DNA of 64,000 bases from Centroberyx gerrardi (GCF_048128805.1 NC_136000.1:11744354-11808353), one strand, 5' to 3'; shown: positions 1 through 9,929, counted from the stretch's first letter. Notes: generated by a model from the letters alone, not told the origin. Made by a program: numbers and translations.

Positions 1-405
1 ACAGCAGTACAGCAGGAGGGGAATGACAGGAGATATTAATAGAGACCTATAACACAAAGCAAAGAGATCACAGAGCACTTCTCTAACACCAGACATGCTC
101 TAATATTATACCAGTGGGGCTGGGAATCTTGCATATAGGCCTACTGAGAGGGCTCTGTCAGAAAAATGTTGTAACAGAATAACGAATGGGGAACAGATGT
201 AATGCCTTGTACATTCACCAGAGCCTCCGCGCTCAAGACGGCATCTTTTATAAATAAACAGATGTTTATCTCCCTAAAAGGGAATTTGTCTGGCCCATAA
301 TTCATAGCAAGTGGCAATAACAGAAAATATTTGCTTGCTTTGAGAACACTCAGGCAGAGGAGTGTGACACAGACAGCAGCCTGATATATGTGTGTTTGTG
401 TGCAG
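1..405 (+). other. flnc: flnc intron (partial)
   Basis: Non-coding sequence ending in a TG-rich tract and cag acceptor. A reverse-strand open frame here has no recognisable protein. The upstream exon lies outside the window. Confidence 0.7.
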
Positions 406-568
406 GTATGCATCTGATTGAGGTGCTGTATGACGATGTGGCCGTGCCCAAGAGCCCCTTCAGAGTCTCAGTGGTGGAGGGATGTGACCCGACCCGCGTC
501 CGCGCCTATGGCCCAGGTCTGGAGGGAGGAATAACCAACAAGCCTAACTGCTTCACTGTGGAGACCAG
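406..568 (+). CDS. flnc: flnc exon: end of Ig11, start of Ig12
   Basis: First coding exon in the window, after a TG-rich intron ending in tgtgcag; it starts with two bases of a split codon. It ends Ig11 ([13 protein letters not shown]) and opens Ig12 ([16 protein letters not shown]). The donor is AG|gtactg, phase 2. Confidence 0.93.
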
Positions 569-3500
569 GTACTGCTGGATCACATACTGAGAACACACAG
601 TCATACAATATGTTTAGGGTTTAAGCTTAGAATATCCAGAAAACATTTGATGGTAGAAAATCCATTAAAACACGCTCAAAAATTCAGCTGATGATACTGA
701 TGATAATTGTCCTCTTCCTCAGGGGTGCCGGTACAGGAGGCCTGGGCCTGACCATTGAGGGAGCCTCCGAAGCCAAGATGTCCTGCAAGGACAACAAAGA
801 TGGCAGCTGCAGCGTGGAGTACGTCCCCTTCACTCCCGGAGACTACGACGTCAACATAAACTACGGAGGTCACCCCATCCCCGGCAGCCCGTTCCGTGTG
901 CCAGTGAGGGACCCGGTGGACCCCAGCAAGGTGAAGTGCTCCGGTCCAGGACTTGGCAAAGGAGTCAGAGCCCATGTCCCTCAAACCTTCACTGCAGACT
1001 GCACCCAGGCTGGACAGGCCCCACTGGATGTCAAACTCTATGGTCCAACAGGTGAGGAGATACCACCATGTATAGTCAAACTGCCAAACATCAGCAAACA
1101 TCTGTGGTCATTATATCATTATTCACATTCTGTGCTGTTTTCCAGGTTCTGTAGAGCCAGTTGGTGTTAAGAACAACGGTGATGGAACCCACACAGTTCA
1201 TTACACCCCATCCCAGGACGGCCCTTACACTGTCGCTGTCAAATACGCAGATCAGGAAGTCCCACACAGGTATGAGCTTGAAAAAAACTTATCACTAAGA
1301 CTTCTGCTGCTGTCTGTTCTGTTCTAATGTGATCTGCCTGGAAAGAAAAGTGTAGTTCAACACTTTTTCCATTCACCTTTTCCGTACATTTCAGTTTTTT
1401 GTAGGACTGGGTTTGATAGTTATACTTTACATTCTTATTCTGTCTTTCTGTTCATCCACAGTCCATTCAAGGTAATGTCTCTGCCTGGTCACGATGCCAG
1501 CAAGGTGCGCGCCAGCGGCCCTGGTCTCGACACCAAAGGCGTGTCTGCTAGCCTGCCTGTTGAGTTCACCATTGACGCCCGTGATGCCGGAGAGGGACTG
1601 CTCACTGTGCAGATTCTGGTGGGTTCAGCTACATCCTTTTCAAGGTTTTCTAGCTTTTGAACCATAATTTATCATCATGGTTCAAACGAATTCTTTCTTG
1701 ACACCCTCTGTCGACAGGACCCAGAGGGAAAACCCAAGAAAGCAACCATCCAGGACAACAGGGACGGCACCTACACTGTGTCCTATGTACCAGACTCTAT
1801 TGGCCCCTACACTATCACCATCAAATATGGAGGAGATGAGATTCCCTACTCCCCCTACCGCATCCAGTCCCTGCCCACAGGAGACGCCAGCAAATGTCTG
1901 CTCACAGGTAAGGAAGCCACTGCAACATAATTGATCTTACAAACCAAAACATTATATAACATAGATTGTAGTTGTGTGGTTTTTATAGGTATATTCATCA
2001 TGATGCTCTTTTTCTTTCCAGTGTCTATTGGAGGGCATGGCGTGTGTGAGTAACCGAGGCTTTCTTGCTATGTCTGTGTTATATTGCTTGGAAATCTATC
2101 ACAAGAATCCATACATTTATGCAACTTCTTATCACGTCACACTTGTCATTCCCTCTCTGTCCTTAACAGCGAGCCTTCAGAAGCTGCAGACCTCTGAGGA
2201 TACGGTCATCACAGTGGACGCCAAGGCTGCTGGGAAGGGCAAGGTGACCTGTAAGGTGCAGACCCCAGAGGGGGTGGAGCTGGACATGGATGTGGTGGAG
2301 AATCATGATGGGACCTTTGACATTTACTACACAGCCCCCGAGCCTGGCAAATACGTAATTACCATCCGCTTTGGGGGACAGAACATCCCCAAGAGCCCCT
2401 TCCATGTGGTGGTGAGTAGAGGACTATTGAATTTCTGTTTGAGTTGTATTCTAGATATACTTAGCTAAATGTTTTATGCCTGTTCTGATATTTAGTCATA
2501 TGTAACCATTTCTCTTCTCTCTGCATTGACAGGCCTCAAAAGAGCCGGTTGCTCCTCGCGATAGTGTGGATCCTCTCTTCCGCCCTCTGAACCTCGTCGT
2601 CCCCTTCACGCCACAGCAAGGAGAAATCACAGGTGCGACAAAAACACACACACACACAGACACACACACGCACCGAAGCAGAATAATGCACACACACACA
2701 CACACACACGCACCCAAATCATCTTTTAGGTCTGTGACATTTAAATATACTGTTGTCGTCTCTAGGTGAGGTGCGTATGCCTTCAGGCAAAACTGCCCGC
2801 CCTCACATCACTGACAACAAGGACGGCACCATCACTGTAAAGTACCAGCCCACAGAGAGAGGCCTGCATGAGATGGACATCAAGTATGATGGCAACCACA
2901 TTCCAGGTCAGCAAACACCCAGGCAGGCTTGTACCTAGAAAAAGTTTTCTAAAAAAAAAAAAAAAAGTTAATTTTCAAAATGCTATATATCCAATTTGAA
3001 AAAAAAAAAACATTGCCTGGAGATCATAATTAAATATTTGTAAAAATATTGTCAACCAATGCATTAAGTTACCTACTATCCTTTAGAAAGTACCATGATT
3101 TATTTAACTTTTTTGCTATCATTTTGTAAGAGAAAATGTCACTTTTTCACATATAGTGGATATCTCATTTTAGAACAAAACTGTACATAGTTCTAAGTCT
3201 CAATACTGATCGTCCGTGCTCATCTCCCATATAGGAAGCCCTCTCCAGTTCTATGTGGATGCCATGAACAGTGGAGTGGTGACTGCTTATGGTCCCGGTC
3301 TGAGTTACGGCATGGTCAACAAGGCTGCCACGTTCACTGTGGTCACCAAGAACGCAGGAGAAGGTACAATGCTTTTCCAATGATATTTGCTGCTGCACAG
3401 TGCATTTTCCAAAATGTAGTTGCCCTTTACACACTGTATTCAATAGCAAACAGTTGGAAAAAAGACATTGAACCCCTGTTCTCCCTCTCAGGTGGTCTGT

Positions 3501-6500
3501 CACTGGCAGTGGAGGGTCCCTCCAAGGCAGAGATCACCTGCAAGGACAACAAAGATGGAACCTGCACTGTGTCCTACCTGCCCACTGCTCCTGGAGACTA
3601 CAACGTCATCGTCAAGTTTGACAACAAACACATCCCTGGCAGTCCCTACACTGCTAAGATCACAGGTGAGGAAATCAACCCACAATCCTCTCTGATTATC
3701 GTAGTCACTTCTCTAGACATAGAGAGTTACAGTTGCATTTCAGTTTTGTAAATTAATGTGTCGTAAATAGGGGTGTAAAGGCTTGACAAACGCTCTCTTT
3801 TGATGTCAAGGGGATGACGCCATAACCAGGACATCCCAGTTGAATGTCGGCACAGCGGCTGACGTGTCCCTGAAGATTGCCGAGACTGATCTGAGCTCTC
3901 TGACTGCCAGTATCAGAGCGCCATCAGGCAACGAGGAACCCTGCCTCCTCAAGAGGCTGCCCAACAGACACATCGGTGAGACATTCTGGTTTGTCCTGCC
4001 AGACACACAGGATCACAGGAATAGAGAAGAAGATAGTAGGACGTTGTTGGATCCATCGAATTTAAAACTTATTTATTATGCTCTTTCTCATTTCTTTCTC
4101 TTGTTCTTTCTAAACCCCGTCTTCTTCCGTCTTCAGGTATCTCTTTCACCCCTAAGGAGGTTGGTGAGCATGAGGTGAGCGTGAGGAAGAGCGGCATGCA
4201 CGTGGCCAACAGTCCCTTCAAGATCATGGTTGGCCAGTCGGAGATCGGCGAGGCCAGCAGAGTCAAGGCTTTTGGCAAAGGCCTGGTGGAGGCACACACT
4301 TTCGAAATGGCCGAGTTCTTTGTGGATACTAGGAATGCAGGTAAGATGTGGAAACGGCATGGTTCACTATTAACAGCAAGCAAGCACAGAAGCAAACTAT
4401 GCAAGTTTTGAATAATTCAACACTTCTTTTTGCTTCTCTCTCTCCCTTAGGTTATGGAGGTTTGGCATTGTCAATTGAGGGTCCGAGCAAAGTGGATATC
4501 AACTGTGAGGATGTGGAGGATGGGACGTGCAGAGTTACCTACTGTCCTACAGAGCCTGGAAACTACATTGTCAACATCAAATTTGCTGAAAAGCACATCC
4601 CAGGTCAGAATCTTTTGCTTGGCAAATGTTTTACAAATGTGTGATGTGAAAATCTATAAAAAATCTTTGTGCATTTGCTTACAGAAGGGTTGCATTATCC
4701 TAAAAGCCTTTGTTTAAATTCAATTTTGCCCAGTAAAAATTATTGGGATGTAATTTGATATATTTTGATTGGTTTATATGCTTTCTTTCCACAGGAAGTC
4801 CTTTCACAGTGAAGGTGACCGGAGAAGGAAGGATCAAAGAGAGCATTACTAGGAAGAGACAGGCGTCTTCCATTGCCTCAGTGGGCAGCACATGTGGCCT
4901 TAACCTCAAGATCCCAGGTCAGTACAGCAGCCAGTCAGCTGTGGCTGGAGGACAGCTGTCAGCTATCTTTAATCACCTATAGCATTAACATAAATCAACA
5001 GAAAGCATTAGTATTCTCACTGGTGTCTCCTCCCTGTAGGAAATTGGTTCCAGATGGTTTCAGCTCAGGAGAGGCTGACCAGGACGTTCACCCGCAGCAG
5101 CCACACCTACACCCGCACCGAGCGCACAGAGATCAGCAAGACCCGCGGAGGAGAGACCAAGAGGGAGGTCCGAGTGGAGGAGAGCACCCAGGTGGGAGGA
5201 GGAGGAAGCCCCTTCAGAGACGTTTTTGGAGACTTCCTGGGTAGAGAGAGCCTCAGCAGCTTCGCTGGTATCACTGCAAGACCTGAAGGTGAGAGTGACG
5301 CTCATACCAAATGCTCAAAATCTATTTTTCAACAGTACAAACAGTAAGAGCATTTTTTTGTAGCACAATAGGTAGAGCATGGCACTGACACTTCCAGGAT
5401 AATGGGTTTGTTTCCCAGTGGAATGGTGAGACGCTTTGGCAAAAAGTGTCCACTAAATTATATGTGTTTGATATTTTTTATTTGTCAAATGTCATTTTTG
5501 GTGGTGTCTGAATGTGTCTGATACGCTGCTCTGTCTCACCCAGTTGAGAGTGGCTCTCAGGCCATGACGGCTCAGGTGACCAGCCCCAGTGGGAAGACGA
5601 TGGATGCAGACATTGTGGATGGAGGGAGCAGCACCTACAGCGTGCGCTTCATCCCCCAGGAGATGGGACCCCACACTGTCAACGTCAAGTACAGAGGCCA
5701 GCACGTCCCTGGAAGCCCCTTCCAGTTCACTGTGGGGCCCATGGGGGAGGGAGGAGCGCACAAGGTCCGCGCAGGAGGCACCGGCCTGGAGAGAGGCGTG
5801 GCTGGAGCACCTAGTAAGTTCATATACAGAAAAAAGAACAAAAAGAACATTTTATTGGGCATGTTCGTATTGGGAAGTATAGTGTTTTCTCCATGAGTGG
5901 AGGCAGAGATTATTCAAGAGAAATGTTTGAGGGCCTTATGAAATATAGATGACCTGTTTCTAATCTCCCTGTGTTTCTCCCTCTCTAGCTGAGTTCAGTA
6001 TCTGGACCAGAGAGGCAGGTGCTGGCGGTCTATCCATTGCTGTAGAGGGACCTAGCAAGGCTGAAATCTCCTTTGAGGACAGGAAGGATGGATCTTGCGG
6101 AGTCTCCTACATAGTGAAAGAGCCAGGTAGAACTTTATTTCCCCACAAATGTGGAATTTTTCACATGCACAGGTTTTATCTGACTGTGTCACTGTAGCTT
6201 ATTTGTCTCTAAACTGCTATACTTTCAGTGATTTTACCACTTCCCATTCATTTGATTTCCAAGATCTTGACAAGAGAAAATAACCCATCTGTTTCCCCAG
6301 GCGACTATGAGGTGTCAATCAAGTTCAACAATGAGAACATCCCTGACAGCCCATTCATCGTTCCGATTGCTACACTGTCAGACGAAGCCCGCAGGCTCAC
6401 AGTCACAAGCCTTCAGGTAAGATCACACACACAAACATACACACAAACACAGGCGTACGCGCACAGAGACACGTACAAAGCCACACGCATACATGCAAGC

Positions 6501-8293
6501 CAAAACACAGACTAACACAGGCATGACTCACAACCAAGCCTCCTTTGGATCAGAGATGATCAGATGACGAAAAGCCAAATCAATTTGTCACCCAAAATAA
6601 CACAAAATAATCACACAAACAACACTCAGAATATCCTGCCTTCAAAACAGGTTGAATAGTGCACTGCATGTAACATATGTTAACTACTTCTGGCTCATAG
6701 CACTTTGCCCTTGAAGTGTAACTGGATGCCAGTGTTGGAGCAGTATCCAAGACTATAATACTGTGATGCTGGCCAGTGATGAGGGAGTGGGATTAACTGT
6801 CCCCTCGTTAATGTGGGGCGCAAAGCAAGCTGTCCTATGTGTGTCCAGCCAGATACTCTATGTTATGTGTGTGCGAGGATGAAAGAAAGAGAGAGACAGA
6901 AAGACTCTTTTAAAGATACCTATGACAGCTTAAGTATTGTTCTCCTCACTTCACAGATGCTTGTTTCACAGCCCGAAAACATTCGCTGCCACAGTTTCCA
7001 CTGCGACTGCCAGCAATGCTAAAAACATGTTTTTTTGTCCAACTGAAATGCCACTTCAAAGATCTTTTTCTAGCACTAGATGCCAGGTGAAGTGAAATAT
7101 CAGGCCAATATTCAAAATGTCACGGTATCTCTTATGACTGGTAGGACTGCTCATCTCCCTGTGGGGCAAAAACACTAAACGCCTCGCTGTAAACTCTGAC
7201 CTTTTCTCTCTCTCTCACACCCATCCGCTCAATCTATTCTCACTCAGACAAGATGAGTCACATGCTTTCTCTCCCTCGAGGTAGATGCACACACATACAA
7301 ACATGCACACACACACACACACACAGATCTTGATTCTGTCATTCCCTGTCTTTTGTAGGAGAAGGATTTGAGAGTAAACCAGGAAGCATCCTTCATGGTG
7401 CAGCGTAACGGGGCTCGAGGTGTGGTCGACGCCAAGGTTCACACCCCCTCCGGCTCTTCTGAGGAATGCTACGTCACTGAGCTTGACAGCGGTACGCACA
7501 ACCACGCTTTAGAGCATAATGTACACACAGAATTCAGCTTTTTATCTGTAATCATCATTTATGATTACACAACAATAACCTCTCCACTTGGCGTTCTCAG
7601 ACAAGAATGCAATCCGCTTCATTCCACGGGAGAACGGCGTCCACTCCATAGACGTCAAGTTCAACGGGTGCCACATTCCTGGCAGCCCCTTTAACGTGCG
7701 CGTGGGAGAGGCAGGGCAGGTTGGGGACCCGGGCATGGTGACCGCACACGGCCCTGGACTGCAGGGAGGAACCACAGGTAGATGTCGCCACACACACACC
7801 CACACACACACACACTCACTCACAGTATATCTACCTAATTTATACTGCTACACCACATTTTAGAATAATAGTAAAGACATCAAAACTCTGAAATAACACA
7901 AATGGAATTATGCAGCGAACAAAAAAGTGTTAAATCAAAACTACTGTATATTTTAAATTATTTAAAGTAGCCACCATTTGCCTTGATGAAAGGCAAAGGC
8001 TTTGGAAAGAAATTCATACATAGGCATCAACTTCACTATTTATATTTGTCTAAGAAACAAATTTCAAGCATTTAAGCATAAGCCTTTAGATCAAAATGGC
8101 TTTAAGAGAATGAAAAACATGGTCCAAATTTTTGACTGGTTGTGCAGAAACCAGAGAAATGTATCGCATCCACTGATCCCTTTGCCTAATATTACTTCAT
8201 AATTTCCTTGTTTTTTTTAATTGTTGTATAAGTTGTTATTAGGTAACCTCCTTACATTATGCACAGCAAATGAGCAGTCCCTTCACCATCTGT

Positions 8294-8329
<36 letters not shown>

Positions 8330-8994
8330 GCGTACCCTCAGAATTTGTAGTCAACACCTGTAATGCAGGTTCTGGGGCTCTGTCAGTCAACATTGACGGG
8401 CCGTCCAAGGTCAAGATGGACTGTCAGGAGTGTCCCGAGGGCTACAAGGTCACTTACACGCCCATGGCACCCGGCAACTATCTCATCACTATCAAATACG
8501 GCGGGCCACAGCACATAGTGGGCAGCCCGTTCAAAGCCAGAGTCACAGGTGCGTTTGATGTTTATCCTCCCATCTGATCTGTGAATCTCCGATGACAAGC
8601 GTGTTGATGTTACGAAACAAATGTTCCTCTCTGAAAAAGTTTGGAAGTCAGGGAAACGTTATGTCATCCTCTCTGCATGTCCGTGTTACATAAAAGCTGT
8701 CTTTCTCCGGCGCTACAGCGATATGGTCCTGTCATGGCTTGGTGCATACTAATACCTTTTTTATTAATGTAACATAAAAATACTTTCAAGCTTGAAAAGA
8801 ACTCCCCGGAGTCCTAGAACTCTACTTTTTTTGAATGTGGTGTGGAATATTTTCCTAGTTCAGCTTAGCCTCTAGTCCATTTCCTTGCACTCTTGGAGGG
8901 AAAACTCTCCCCATAGCAGCAGCGTCTATTCTTCACTTCGCCAATATTGAGTGTGTTATGTAATGTCTGGACTGAGCTGTGATGGCATTAGATA

Positions 8995-9086
<92 letters not shown>

Positions 9087-9929
9087 CCCTCCCCCACAGG
9101 TGCCCGGCTGTCAGGGGGACACAGCCTCCATGAGACCTCCTCTGTTTTGGTGGAAACGGTTACCAAGACCTCCAAGGTGGGCGGAGCCTACAGCTCCTCC
9201 TCTTCCTCCACCTCAACCAAACTGACATCTGATGCCAGCAAGGTGGTTTGCCGTGGACCGGGGCTGTCCAAGGCTGCGGTGGGCCAGAAAAACAATTTCA
9301 GTGTCGACTGCAGCAAAGCAGGTGAGGAGACAGAGAGAGGCAAATGCACATCACTTTTATACAAAGGCCTTCTCATAGTTGTATTGATTTATTATTTTAT
9401 CTACCTTTCACCTGTGTTTTACCTTTGTTTTTATGATTTCATTTGTGTTATGGTTTTATTGGTTTGAACTATTATTTGCCTCTTATATTCAATATTCTTC
9501 TTGTCTTATTTTTATGTAAAGCACTTTGTAACTTTGTTCAGAAAAGTGCTATATAGCTTAAGTTATTATTATTATTATAAACACAGACAAGTAATCATAT
9601 ATGCTGTACATACAGTACAAACATGAATACACCCACACACAGATGCTGCAGGTACTGTGGTGACGCTTACACAACTATACACACACGCACAATCTTACTA
9701 TACCAGTCATTAAATCCTCTCTTCCCTCCTCCCTCTTCCAGGTACCAACATGCTGATGGTGGGTGTGCACGGACCCCGCGCTCCCTGTGAGGAGGTGTAC
9801 GTTAAGCACATGGGCAACAAGCTCTACAACGTTACCTACACCGTCAAGGACAAGGGCAACTACACCGTCATCGTCAAATGGGGCGACGACAACATCCCCG
9901 GGAGCCCCTACAAAGTGGTTGTGCCCTAA
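406..9929 (+). CDS. flnc: Filamin C, C-terminal half (24 exons, 5'-partial)
   Basis: Filamin C crosslinks actin filaments and anchors Z-disc and costamere proteins in muscle. The window holds the 3' half of the gene: coding exons 406-568, 723-1051, 1146-1269, 1462-1618, 1718-1907, 2022-2045, 2170-2411, 2533-2632, 2766-2906, 3235-3363, 3492-3665, 3811-3975, 4137-4340, 4451-4603, 4795-4917, 5040-5288, 5544-5813, 5989-6126, 6301-6416, 7359-7491, 7601-7777, 8330-8548, 9100-9321 and 9742-9929. All are bounded by AG/GT and join in phase, giving about 1,375 residues from the end of Ig repeat 11 through Ig24. Repeats show the filamin signatures GPGL, DNKDGTC, YxPxxPGDY and HIPGSPF. The exon at 5040 encodes the Ig20 insertion known only from filamin C ([18 protein letters not shown]...), which excludes flna and flnb. 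Hinge 1 is short; hinge 2 and the dimerising Ig24 are intact. The actin-binding domain and promoter lie upstream of the window. Whether this is the flnca or flncb duplicate cannot be told. Confidence 0.96.
723..1051 (+). CDS. flnc: flnc exon: Ig12 body and Ig13 start
   Basis: The 329-bp exon follows acceptor ttcctcag. It encodes [20 protein letters not shown], the [11 protein letters not shown] strand and HPIPGSPF of Ig12, then [12 protein letters not shown] of Ig13. It ends in phase 1 (PTG|). Frame continuity with both neighbours is exact. Confidence 0.95.
1146..1269 (+). CDS. flnc: flnc exon: Ig13 second half
   Basis: This 124-bp exon follows ttttccag and ends AG|gtatga. It encodes [19 protein letters not shown] and ADQEVPHS, the C-terminal strands of Ig13. 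The short open frame means it is easily missed without the neighbouring exons. Confidence 0.93.
1462..1618 (+). CDS. flnc: flnc exon: Ig13 end, Ig14 start
   Basis: Acceptor catccacag; encodes [16 protein letters not shown] and [20 protein letters not shown], then [12 protein letters not shown]. It ends in phase 0 before gtgggt. The sequence follows the vertebrate Ig13/14 junction closely. Confidence 0.94.
1718..1907 (+). CDS. flnc: flnc exon: Ig14 body
   Basis: Acceptor tcgacag; encodes [20 protein letters not shown] and [19 protein letters not shown], ending DASKCLLT in phase 1 at gtaagg. The next join is to a 24-nt microexon. Confidence 0.94.
2022..2045 (+). CDS. flnc: flnc 24-nt microexon at start of Ig15
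   Basis: Only 24 nt lie between acceptor tctttccag and donor gtgagt. They encode VSIGGHGV once joined to the flanking split codons. Both flanking introns are phase 1, so skipping removes eight residues without a frameshift. Known: mammalian filamin A has an eight-residue alternatively spliced exon at the same place (VSIGGHGL), so position, length and sequence all agree. Confidence 0.85.
2170..2411 (+). CDS. flnc: flnc exon: Ig15
   Basis: Acceptor ccttaacag; encodes [40 protein letters not shown] and IPKSPFHVV, nearly all of Ig15. It ends in phase 0 at gtgagt, just before the hinge-1 position. Confidence 0.95.
2533..2632 (+). CDS. flnc: flnc exon: short hinge-1 linker and Ig16 first strand
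   Basis: The 100-bp exon encodes [25 protein letters not shown] and GEITG. In mammalian filamin C a cassette of about 33 residues sits between Ig15 and this segment; here Ig15 runs almost directly into it. Confidence 0.92.
2766..2906 (+). CDS. flnc: flnc exon: Ig16
   Basis: Acceptor gtctctag, donor CCAG|gtcagc. Encodes [20 protein letters not shown] and KYDGNHIP of Ig16, phase 1 to phase 1. Confidence 0.95.
2907..3234 (+). other. flnc: flnc intron with A-rich runs
   Basis: 328-bp intron with oligo-A runs at about 2,952-2,966 and 3,000-3,010. No other feature was seen. Confidence 0.6.
3235..3363 (+). CDS. flnc: flnc exon: Ig16 end, Ig17 start
   Basis: Acceptor catatag; encodes [20 protein letters not shown] and [18 protein letters not shown]. 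Ig17 is the glycoprotein-Ib-binding repeat in filamin A. The preceding intron (2907-3234) is A-rich. Confidence 0.94.
3492..3665 (+). CDS. flnc: flnc exon: Ig17
   Basis: Acceptor ccctctcag, donor ACAG|gtgagg. Encodes [20 protein letters not shown], then [13 protein letters not shown] and [12 protein letters not shown], the body of Ig17. Confidence 0.95.
3811..3975 (+). CDS. flnc: flnc exon: Ig18 first half
   Basis: Acceptor gatgtcaag. Encodes [20 protein letters not shown] and [20 protein letters not shown]. Ig18 pairs with Ig19 in filamins, and the loss of the usual GPGL start is typical of even repeats 16, 18 and 20. Confidence 0.93.
4137..4340 (+). CDS. flnc: flnc exon: Ig18 end, Ig19 start
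   Basis: Acceptor gtcttcag, donor GCAG|gtaaga. Encodes [20 protein letters not shown], then [17 protein letters not shown] and [14 protein letters not shown] of Ig19. Confidence 0.95.
4451..4603 (+). CDS. flnc: flnc exon: Ig19
   Basis: Acceptor cccttag. Encodes [20 protein letters not shown] and [20 protein letters not shown]. Ig19 carries an integrin/migfilin-type binding face in filamins. Confidence 0.95.
4795..4917 (+). CDS. flnc: flnc exon: Ig19 end, Ig20 start
   Basis: Acceptor tttccacag. Encodes [20 protein letters not shown] and [17 protein letters not shown]. It stops at the point in Ig20 where the filamin-C insertion begins. Confidence 0.95.
5040..5288 (+). CDS. flnc: flnc exon: filamin-C-specific Ig20 insertion
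   Basis: This 249-bp exon encodes about 83 residues found only in filamin [41 protein letters not shown], then [20 protein letters not shown]. In mammals the insertion targets filamin C to Z-discs and binds Z-disc proteins. It is rich in Arg, Thr and Glu, with no Ig strands. Phase 1 on both sides means it can be skipped in frame. Confidence 0.97.
5361..5462 (+). repeat. tRNA-derived SINE fragment in flnc intron
   Basis: The stretch reads like a decayed tRNA head: aataggtagagcatggcac resembles an A box, and gggtttgtttcccag resembles a degraded B box (GGTTCGANTCC). It ends with a SINE-like tail, aaaaagtgtccactaaatta. Family not assigned. Confidence 0.45.
5544..5813 (+). CDS. flnc: flnc exon: Ig20 body and Ig21 start
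   Basis: Acceptor ctcacccag, donor CCTA|gtaagt. Encodes [20 protein letters not shown], then [20 protein letters not shown] and [17 protein letters not shown] of Ig21. Confidence 0.95.
5989..6126 (+). CDS. flnc: flnc exon: Ig21
   Basis: Acceptor cctctctag. Encodes [20 protein letters not shown] and [20 protein letters not shown]. Ig21 is the main integrin-beta-tail and migfilin site in filamins; the C/D strand sequence is well conserved. Confidence 0.95.
6301..6416 (+). CDS. flnc: flnc exon: Ig21 end, Ig22 start
   Basis: Acceptor tttccccag. Encodes [20 protein letters not shown] and [11 protein letters not shown], ending in phase 0 at gtaaga. A 942-bp intron follows, the longest flnc intron in the window. 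Confidence 0.94.
6417..7358 (+). other. flnc: Longest flnc intron in the window, microsatellite-rich
   Basis: 942 bp with a degenerate CA-rich stretch at 6,425-6,500 and a (CA)n run at 7,289-7,325 just before the acceptor. The middle is unique AT-rich sequence with no exon-like frame recognised. Confidence 0.6.
7359..7491 (+). CDS. flnc: flnc exon: Ig22
   Basis: Acceptor cttttgtag. Encodes [39 protein letters not shown], ending in phase 1 at gtacgc. It matches the first strands of Ig22. Confidence 0.94.
7601..7777 (+). CDS. flnc: flnc exon: Ig22 end, Ig23 start
   Basis: Acceptor cgttctcag. Encodes [40 protein letters not shown] and [13 protein letters not shown]. Donor ACAG|gtagat runs into a (CA)n repeat. 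Confidence 0.95.
7786..7822 (+). repeat. (CA)n microsatellite
   Basis: Imperfect CA dinucleotide run directly after the flnc exon at 7,601-7,777. The rest of the intron to 8,296 is AT-rich with no further feature seen. Confidence 0.8.
8297..8328 (+). repeat. (TC)n microsatellite acting as acceptor tract
   Basis: Uninterrupted TC dinucleotides run to the AG of the flnc Ig23 exon at 8,330. Confidence 0.9.
8330..8548 (+). CDS. flnc: flnc exon: Ig23
   Basis: Encodes [40 protein letters not shown] and [16 protein letters not shown]. The acceptor AG is preceded directly by a pure (TC)n microsatellite that serves as its polypyrimidine tract. Confidence 0.95.
8549..8996 (+). other. flnc: flnc intron, unique part
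   Basis: About 450 bp of unique sequence between the Ig23 exon and the long CT repeat. Nothing recognisable. Confidence 0.5.
8997..9083 (+). repeat. Long (CT)n microsatellite upstream of hinge-2 exon
   Basis: Nearly pure CT run of about 87 bp with few interruptions, followed by ctcctcccctcccccacag, the acceptor of the exon at 9,100. Confidence 0.92.
9100..9321 (+). CDS. flnc: flnc exon: hinge 2 and Ig24 start
   Basis: Encodes [20 protein letters not shown] and a Ser/Thr-rich linker (hinge 2), then [20 protein letters not shown], the start of the dimerisation repeat Ig24. The acceptor follows about 90 bp of CT microsatellite. Confidence 0.95.
9503..9580 (+). repeat. Non-LTR retroelement 3' tail fragment
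   Basis: taaagcactttgtaacttt, then gaaaagtgctatatagctta, ending in a (TTA)n run. This resembles the conserved 3' tail shared by fish LINEs and the SINEs that borrow it (aagcactttgt...gtgctatataaat...). It lies inside the last flnc intron. Confidence 0.55.
9742..9929 (+). CDS. flnc: flnc last coding exon: Ig24 and stop
   Basis: Acceptor ctcttccag. Encodes [40 protein letters not shown] and [10 protein letters not shown] followed by TAA. Ig24 mediates filamin homodimerisation; the C-terminus ends at the usual filamin position. Confidence 0.97.
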
